DNA of 64,000 nt from Lachnospiraceae bacterium MD329 (GTDB taxonomy: Bacteria; Bacillota; Clostridia; UBA1381), in NCBI GenBank assembly GCA_010206265.1, contig VIQV01000026.1, positions 1 through 64,000 of the forward strand, written 5' to 3'. Positions within the stretch are counted from its first letter, which is position 1, and every line of letters begins with the position of its first letter. The translations under genes and the position numbers were made by a program. A model generated the notes under the pieces. It saw only the letters and a program-made list of their open reading frames with translations, ran no database searches and was not told the origin of the DNA. This document shows, in pieces, positions 59,023 through 64,000 of this stretch.

Positions 59023-59487
59023 ATGGTCAAAAGAAAGGCAATGAGAGTGCAGGCATTGGCTGAAGTAAGAGGCAGCAGTAAATATCCTGAATTAAGGGGA
59101 AAGGTAACCTTGACACAAATGACAAACGGAGTATTGGTTACGGCAGAAGTATTCGGACTTCCATATAAAGCCGATAAGTGTAGTAACGGAATTTTTGCAT
59201 TTCATATACATTCGGGCGGTTCTTGCAGCGGAAACGGAGAGGACCCGTTTGCAAATACAGACGGACATTATAATCCTAATAACTGCCCTCACCCGTATCA
59301 CGCAGGCGATTTGCCTCCGTTGTTTGGGAATAAGGGGTATGCGTATATGTCTGTGTTTACCGATAGATTTACGGTAAAAGAAATAATTGGTAAAACTGTC
59401 GTTATTCATTCAAGATATGATGATTTTTCTACACAGCCGGCAGGTAATGCGGGGGAGAAAATTGCTTGTGGTGTAATACGTGGTTGA
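59023..59487 (+). CDS. Cu/Zn superoxide dismutase-like protein without signal peptide
   Basis: 154 aa. Beta-rich Cu/Zn-SOD fold with most metal ligands: HIH in FAFHIHSGGSCSG, DGHYNP, HPYHAGDLPPL, and VVIHSRYDDF. The Cys in SGGSC and in KIACGVI could form the conserved disulfide, and the end GNAGEKIACGVIRG is diagnostic. Unlike most bacterial forms it has no signal peptide, so it seems cytosolic. The expected catalytic Arg near the end is not clear. Activity in an anaerobe is untested. AAAGGT precedes the ATG. Confidence 0.88.
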   Translation: MVKRKAMRVQALAEVRGSSKYPELRGKVTLTQMTNGVLVTAEVFGLPYKADKCSNGIFAFHIHSGGSCSGNGEDPFANTDGHYNPNNCPHPYHAGDLPPLFGNKGYAYMSVFTDRFTVKEIIGKTVVIHSRYDDFSTQPAGNAGEKIACGVIRG

Positions 59488-59523
59488 ATTAAAAGCAGGA
59501 AGTGATTCCTGCTTTTAATTTGT
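59487..59523 (+). terminator. Terminator after the SOD-like gene
   Basis: AATTAAAAGCAGGA (59487-59500), loop AGTGAT, TCCTGCTTTTAATT (59507-59520): perfect 14-bp stem, its first bases overlapping the TGA stop. Confidence 0.88.
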
Positions 59524-59581
59524 GTGAAAATGGGATATAATATAGAGGTGGTAAATATACGAAAAAAATTTAAAAAAAGTG

Positions 59582-59610
59582 TTGACAAAGGACAGGCTTT
59601 TTGATATAAT
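59582..59610 (+). promoter_or_regulatory. Promoter of the tRNA-Ser pair
   Basis: TTGACA (59582-59587), 17-nt spacer, TATAAT (59605-59610): full consensus. Confidence 0.9.
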
Positions 59611-59642
59611 AGACTGCGTCAGTTGAATTGACACAATAATAT

Positions 59643-59732
59643 GGAGAGATGTCTGAGTGGTTGAAAGAGCCGGTCTTGAAAACCGGTGACGGTTTGCGCC
59701 GTCCGTGGGTTCGAATCCCACTCTCTCCTCCA
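59643..59732 (+). tRNA. tRNA-Ser (UGA)
   Basis: Acceptor arms GGAGAGA (59643-59649) and TCTCTCC (59722-59728), CCA encoded at 59730-59732. Anticodon stem CGGTC..AACCG type with anticodon TGA at 59677-59679. Long variable arm (GACGGTTTGCGCCGTC), as in serine tRNAs; T loop GGTTCGAATCC. The discriminator base is T, unusual for serine. Confidence 0.93.
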
Positions 59733-59774
59733 TTTTTATATCGGTTAAACCGATTAAAATTTAATATAGGTGCT

Positions 59775-59830
59775 TGCATACAAGGCTAATTGCTAATTAG
59801 AACGGCAGCAATTAAAAGATACTGTATGCA
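59775..59830 (+). other. Hairpin spacer between the two tRNA-Ser genes
   Basis: TGCATACA (59775-59782) pairs with TGTATGCA (59823-59830), and inside it AATTGC (59788-59793) with GCAATT (59808-59813). It may guide tRNA processing. Confidence 0.5.
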
Positions 59831-59840
59831 TTTTCTTTAT

Positions 59841-59931
59841 GGAGAAGTACTCAAGAGGCCGAAGAGGCGCCCCTGCTAAGGGTGTAGGTCGGGAAACTGG
59901 CGCGAGGGTTCAAATCCCTCCTTCTCCGCCA
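59841..59931 (+). tRNA. tRNA-Ser (GCU)
   Basis: Acceptor arms GGAGAAG (59841-59847) and CTTCTCC (59921-59927), discriminator G, CCA at 59929-59931. Anticodon GCT at 59875-59877, long variable arm, T loop GGTTCAAATCC. Confidence 0.95.
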
Positions 59932-59941
59932 TTTATGGAAT

Positions 59942-59977
59942 CAACAATTTTCGAAAGAGAGTTGTTGGTTTTTGTTT
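59942..59977 (+). terminator. Terminator after the tRNA genes
   Basis: CAACAA (59942-59947) pairs with TTGTTG (59962-59967), extended by TTTTC/GAGAG-like pairs, then GTTTTTGTTT. Confidence 0.82.
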
Positions 59978-60028
59978 GCCCATAAATTATATCATAGTAA
60001 AATAGAAAACTAATGGAGGGAATCAGTT

Positions 60029-60142
60029 ATGGCACAACAAAATATATATGATAATGATACATTTTTTTATGGTTATAGAGGGTTTGTGTACAATGTTTTT
60101 AATTTAATGAATAAAAACAGGATTTTTTGTCTTTTCTATTGA
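60029..60142 (+). pseudogene. Remnant of a SAM-dependent methyltransferase N-terminus
   Basis: A good ribosome site (GGAGGG) leads to MAQQNIYDNDTFFYGY, which matches the N-terminus of common class I methyltransferases (xxNIYDNxxFFxGYxxLR). After residue ~18 the similarity ends and the frame stops at 37 codons, without a SAM-binding domain. It is most likely a deletion relic. Confidence 0.65.
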
Positions 60143-60148
60143 AGGTGC

Positions 60149-60178
60149 TTGACACAAACTGGCTCAATATGGTATAAT
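60149..60178 (+). promoter_or_regulatory. Promoter of the large secreted protein gene
   Basis: TTGACA (60149-60154), 18-nt spacer, TATAAT (60173-60178). The ~190-nt leader to 60376 is AT-rich. It holds a second possible -10 (TATAAT at 60316-60321) and no gene. Confidence 0.75.
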
Positions 60179-60375
60179 TCATAAAAACAATATTTTAATA
60201 TAACAGTACTTAACAGACTATGAGGAAACATTATAATTTTTCGCAGATATTTAATATGGGTTTGTTTAGTTAGTCTATTTAGACAATTATATTTTTGTAT
60301 TCCACAGTTAAGACTATAATGGATGTAGCTTTAATTGTGTTTTTATATGTAAAAAATTAAGAGGGGGATTTTTTT

Positions 60376-63300
60376 ATGAAACAAAAAATGCTATCACTAT
60401 TTTTAGCATTATCAATGCTAATGCCGTTAATCGGCGCTTTTCCGATAGTGTCATCAGCAGAAAATAAAGATGATGATACATATGGAAATCCTATGTCTGA
60501 TTGGACAGAGAATACAGATGAAGAGATTTACGATGATTTGGTAGACATACTTGAATCTGACGAAGTGGAAAACACTTCCCAAAATCAGGGAGAGGAGTAT
60601 GAAACTACTGTTGCTTATTCGGACAGCGCTATTCTGCAGCTTGAACAATATGATGTGCAGCTTGACGCAATTGCGGGACAGATTGGAAGTACAGACCCGT
60701 CTGTCCTTACAGAAAATGAAGAATATGTAAATGTACTGCTTAAGCGCAGACTTGTAGATAAGATAGGCTATGACAGGCTTGCTGCAAAAATGAATGAAAA
60801 TGCTGATTTTGCCGCGTGTATGGAATGGCTGTTTACCGATATTCAAATGCTGCGCTATTACTCCTATGGAGGAGAGCCTGAAGCAAACGGATATTACCAA
60901 AAAAATAGGCAGGTTACTCCGGATACATATATTAAAAGCTTTGATGTGCTGACAAGGTTATATACAAAGCACAAGGAAGATATGAATGATACTGAAAACG
61001 CGCCGCTGTATAAGCGTATGATGGCAGCGATTGCTCTTACGCACTGCGTGCCTATTTACACATGGTTTAATTTCACTCCTACCGGAAAACGTCAGTGGTT
61101 CCATGAATCTGAGCCTGTAGAGAGATACGAAATATATAAAAGGTTTTATAACCGTAATTTACTTGCAGACGAATTTACTAAATATAACGTAGAGGAGCTT
61201 CGTATGGTTGTAGGATGTCCTTTGGACAACGACCAGCTTCAATGGATACACCGCTATTACCGTGTTAATATTATGAAAAACCCTGATTATATGGATAACC
61301 CGGTAAAAGCGACAACTTCCAACGCCAACAGAGTGCCTGTAAAATATACGGTAAATGACAGAGAGCCCAATAAACCTGCCAGCGCACAATATTACGACCC
61401 TGCAAACTATGACAAATGGAACAATAAGTATACGCTTGAATATCATGACGAGATTTTTGATTACAAGGTAGATTATGGCGTAAATGAGAAGAAAAAATAT
61501 TTTGAGCCGCAGTGGCTGCCATATGAGGCAGGCGGTGTGTGCGTTGATATTTCGCTTACCGGTACTGTTACGAGAAATGCTTTTGGTCTGGCGGCAAGAT
61601 ACCTTTGTCAGCCTACTGTGCATATGTCCTATTTAACTTATTACTATAATAATGGTAAGCCGACATGTGCCAGTTCATATAATATGAGCGGAATACAGCG
61701 AAGCAACTACACAACATACGGTTATACACATGTGCCTGCAGGCTGGAGTAATTTTGGATATCACGGAATTATGAACGGCGGATATATATTCCTTGGTATT
61801 GACGCTATGTATAATAATCATAATACAAATTATGAAAAGGCTGAAAATCTTGCTTATCTTGCGGAAATTCAGACGGCAAAAGAAAATTATGAACAGGCGC
61901 TTGAAATTTATGAAAAAGTGCTTGAAGCTCAGTATTTCCATTTGGACGCGTACGTTAATATTGCAAGATTATATGAAAAGCTCGGAAAAACAGATGATGA
62001 TTATTATGCGCTTGCGGAGCGCGCCGCCGAAGCGCTTAAATGGTATCCGCATCCGATGTATGAATATATCATTAACTACCTTTATCCTAAAATTAATGAT
62101 ATTATTAAGCGTGCTGACCTTATAGGTTTTGTCAGATCAATGCTTGATATAAGCGCAAGCGCAACTGCTGAGAACAGTGGTATGTTCCAGCCGAGTCAAT
62201 GTATAGAGGGCGCGGGTTATTGCAGAACCCTGCTTGCCAAAATAGCGGAGTTTTCTTTTGAAACACAGTCTATTACATTAACCAAAAATTTTGTAAATAC
62301 GGGTAAAGACTTATTGTATTCGTTTGACAGAGGAGAAACGTGGAACAGATGGACATATGAGGAAGGCGTTATTTCTCATAAGCTTACCCCGGAGGAAGTT
62401 GCGCAGATAACAGACGCAAATGATATATATTGTAAATTTGATACCGCAAAATATTCACATATAATTCCAATATCGACAAATGCGATGCCTCCGACAAATA
62501 AAACTACTAATATACCAAATGATGATGAAGATAAGTTCATAAATCTTCAAAAAGGCCTGGAGTATTCAACAGACGGAGGACAGACATGGAAGGACTTAAC
62601 AAGTGAAGACGTGTTTGAAGGTAATGTTACTGTCTGGGTACGTAAAAAAGCGACAGGCGCGTTTCTTGCGGGTCCGCATTTTGTTGCTGAATTTACGGCT
62701 GCAGATGATACTCCGGAGCGCAGATATTTAAGAATAAGCGGAAATGTAAAGCTTTCTGACAGCCCGGAGAGTATGAAAGCTAATCCGCCTAAAAATGCTA
62801 TAGATACAAGAAAAGATACATTTTGGGAAAAGAAATATACTGTAGCGGTAATGGTGGATGAATCCGGTAATGTTGTTCCAACGTATGGCGATGAATTTAT
62901 TTTTGAGATAAGTGACCCTCACTATGTGTCTGCGATAGGATATATTCCAAAGCTCAGAACTCCGGCTGAGGATGACGGAACAATAACAGGCTGTGAAGTA
63001 TATATAAGTAATGATAAAAAGACGTGGAAACTCGCGGGAAGTACAAATAACTGGGCATATGTTAAGAGTCCAAGTGATGAATTCCCACGTGAGCAGTATA
63101 TTGATTTTGACGAGCCGGCATATACTAAGTATGTAAAAATTAAGGTTACAAAAGCAGGTGTAAAGTTTTTCTCAAATTATAACAGAGGATATGCAACCGC
63201 GGCGGAATTTAAGCTGTATGAAAATCAGGTTTGTCCGGAAAAGACAGTTAAAGAGCTTAATCTTGAAATCGCTCCGGAAAAAACAAATTATAAGGTTGGC

Positions 63301-64000
63301 GACAGACTGGATTTAGACAGCATAACCGCGCGTCTTTTATATGATGACGGCACAACAAGTATTATTCCGGCAGGCGCGCTTGAATTGAGCGAAGATGTAT
63401 TTGACTCAACAGATATAAAAGAGGTTTTGGCGTCATATAACGGAATAGAAACAAGCTTTGCTGTTTCGGTATCAGCAAATGACAGAGAAGCGACAGCGAT
63501 TTCAGCAGTTACTATTTCTGATAGAAAATATTATGCGCAGGATGAGTTTGACAAGTCAAATGTATTAGTACAGGTAACAGACGGAACAAACAAATGGTAT
63601 TTGCTTCCTAATGAGTTTGAATTTGAAAATCCTGTTCTTGCGGAAGGTAGAAATACTTTAAAGGTAGTCCACAACGGTTTATCATCTAATTTTACCGTTA
63701 ATGCTGAAAAGGCTGTAAAGGAAATTCGTATTGACACAGACGAGAACTTTAAAACACAGTACTACATAGGCGATGCTATGGATTTAAGCGGAATGAGTAC
63801 GCATCTTGTTTATTCTGACGGAACAGAAAAAGTACTTAATGAGTCAGAATATAATATGGAATTATCAAAGGACGGAAATGTTCCGATAACCGGCGATATT
63901 TTTGCAAGAACGGCGGGAACAAAGACCATTAAAGCGTCGCTTAAGGATAAGGAAGAGATTAATACTGCTTTAGATATAACAGTATTTTCATATATTATGG
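60376..64000 (+). CDS. Very large secreted multidomain protein, transglutaminase-like (3' end outside window)
   Basis: 1208 codons open to the window edge. Signal peptide ends near VSSAEN (~28). A domain around 200-480 has a possible transglutaminase-like Cys-His-Asp set: C389 in AGGVCVDIS, H463 in YHGIMNGG and D476 in LGIDAM. A TPR-like helical part (~490-570: ENYEQALEIYEKVLEAQ, YVNIARLYEKLGK) follows, then a beta region, a discoidin (F5/8 type C-like) domain (~850-950: GCEVYISNDKKTWKLAGS, YTKYVKIKV) and at least two bacterial Ig-like units (VKELNLEIAPEKTNYKVGD, EIRIDTDENFKTQYYIGD). GAGGGGG precedes the ATG. Likely a surface glycan- or wall-interacting protein; domain names are tentative. 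Confidence 0.8.
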   Translation, partial: MKQKMLSLFLALSMLMPLIGAFPIVSSAENKDDDTYGNPMSDWTENTDEEIYDDLVDILESDEVENTSQNQGEEYETTVAYSDSAILQLEQYDVQLDAIAGQIGSTDPSVLTENEEYVNVLLKRRLVDKIGYDRLAAKMNENADFAACMEWLFTDIQMLRYYSYGGEPEANGYYQKNRQVTPDTYIKSFDVLTRLYTKHKEDMNDTENAPLYKRMMAAIALTHCVPIYTWFNFTPTGKRQWFHESEPVERYEIYKRFYNRNLLADEFTKYNVEELRMVVGCPLDNDQLQWIHRYYRVNIMKNPDYMDNPVKATTSNANRVPVKYTVNDREPNKPASAQYYDPANYDKWNNKYTLEYHDEIFDYKVDYGVNEKKKYFEPQWLPYEAGGVCVDISLTGTVTRNAFGLAARYLCQPTVHMSYLTYYYNNGKPTCASSYNMSGIQRSNYTTYGYTHVPAGWSNFGYHGIMNGGYIFLGIDAMYNNHNTNYEKAENLAYLAEIQTAKENYEQALEIYEKVLEAQYFHLDAYVNIARLYEKLGKTDDDYYALAERAAEALKWYPHPMYEYIINYLYPKINDIIKRADLIGFVRSMLDISASATAENSGMFQPSQCIEGAGYCRTLLAKIAEFSFETQSITLTKNFVNTGKDLLYSFDRGETWNRWTYEEGVISHKLTPEEVAQITDANDIYCKFDTAKYSHIIPISTNAMPPTNKTTNIPNDDEDKFINLQKGLEYSTDGGQTWKDLTSEDVFEGNVTVWVRKKATGAFLAGPHFVAEFTAADDTPERRYLRISGNVKLSDSPESMKANPPKNAIDTRKDTFWEKKYTVAVMVDESGNVVPTYGDEFIFEISDPHYVSAIGYIPKLRTPAEDDGTITGCEVYISNDKKTWKLAGSTNNWAYVKSPSDEFPREQYIDFDEPAYTKYVKIKVTKAGVKFFSNYNRGYATAAEFKLYENQVCPEKTVKELNLEIAPEKTNYKVGDRLDLDSITARLLYDDGTTSIIPAGALELSEDVFDSTDIKEVLASYNGIETSFAVSVSANDREATAISAVTISDRKYYAQDEFDKSNVLVQVTDGTNKWYLLPNEFEFENPVLAEGRNTLKVVHNGLSSNFTVNAEKAVKEIRIDTDENFKTQYYIGDAMDLSGMSTHLVYSDGTEKVLNESEYNMELSKDGNVPITGDIFARTAGTKTIKASLKDKEEINTALDITVFSYIM

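Noticed and set aside
1-64000. CRISPR array or prophage
   Set aside because: No regularly spaced repeats, cas genes, integrase, terminase or phage structural genes were seen; the only mobile DNA is the IS110 end at the left edge.

Overview
This window looks like the chromosome of an uncultured or poorly characterised, spore-forming anaerobic member of the Clostridia (Bacillota). The evidence is a complete spoIIIAA-AH operon, pyruvate formate-lyase with its radical-SAM activase, FeoAB ferrous iron uptake, SLH-domain surface proteins, a CIRCE element, a THF riboswitch and strong AGGAGG ribosome sites in AT-rich DNA. Cytoplasmic GH35, mannonate dehydratase, a secreted SLH-anchored rhamnogalacturonan-acetylesterase-like enzyme and L-arabinose isomerase suggest a pectin or rhamnogalacturonan user. 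A Monoglobus-like gut bacterium would fit, but that is only a guess. There is no prophage, CRISPR array or rRNA operon.

Layout. 1-240: left end of an IS110-family element, with the first codons of its transposase and a leader that folds like a two-loop bridge RNA. 301-6758: sugar cluster (GH35, uxuA, SGNH-SLH esterase). 6885-9780: feoA-feoA-feoB and a Cys-rich FeoB-associated peptide. 9867-14058: prsA, a pyruvate formate-lyase split into a catalytic chain and a separate 77-residue glycyl-radical chain, and pflA. 14180-19763: AlkD-like repair protein, ROK glucokinase, murA-ftsQ-ftsZ. 19827-24635: tandem class II aldolase, LemA, TPM protein, YcdB-SLH protein behind an ECF-type promoter. 24641-27476: thiamine thiazole operon with a structured leader and a ThiS-ThiG fusion. 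27473-29651: araA and a nitroreductase.

29668-39583 is mostly minus strand: ATP-grasp ligase, ABM monooxygenase, an orphan small protein preceded by a leader RNA with an attenuator-like end, then gyrB, remB, recF, yaaA, relA and recJ (transcribed from recJ toward gyrB; dnaA and dnaN are absent). 39729-46511: an Asn/Gln-rich micro-protein, L,D-transpeptidase, birA, CIRCE-controlled htpG, a LytTR-DUF3021 pair, and prfB with its programmed frameshift. 46517-50766: small membrane protein, secA, and a divergent GGDEF/XRE pair. 50886-56055: spoIIIAA-AH and an Asp23 protein. 56112-58906: THF riboswitch with folT, PRPP synthase and a sugar nucleotidyltransferase. 59023-59931: Cu/Zn-SOD-like protein and two tRNA-Ser genes. 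60029-64000: methyltransferase relic and the start of a very large secreted multidomain protein that runs off the window.

The most interesting items are the split glycyl-radical enzyme, the ThiS-ThiG fusion with its leader RNA and no thiF nearby, the complete bridge-RNA fold at the IS110 end (its donor loop shares 8 nt with the element end), and the orphan leader RNA at 31770-31919. All functional statements rest on motif recognition by eye; no database search or folding program was run.
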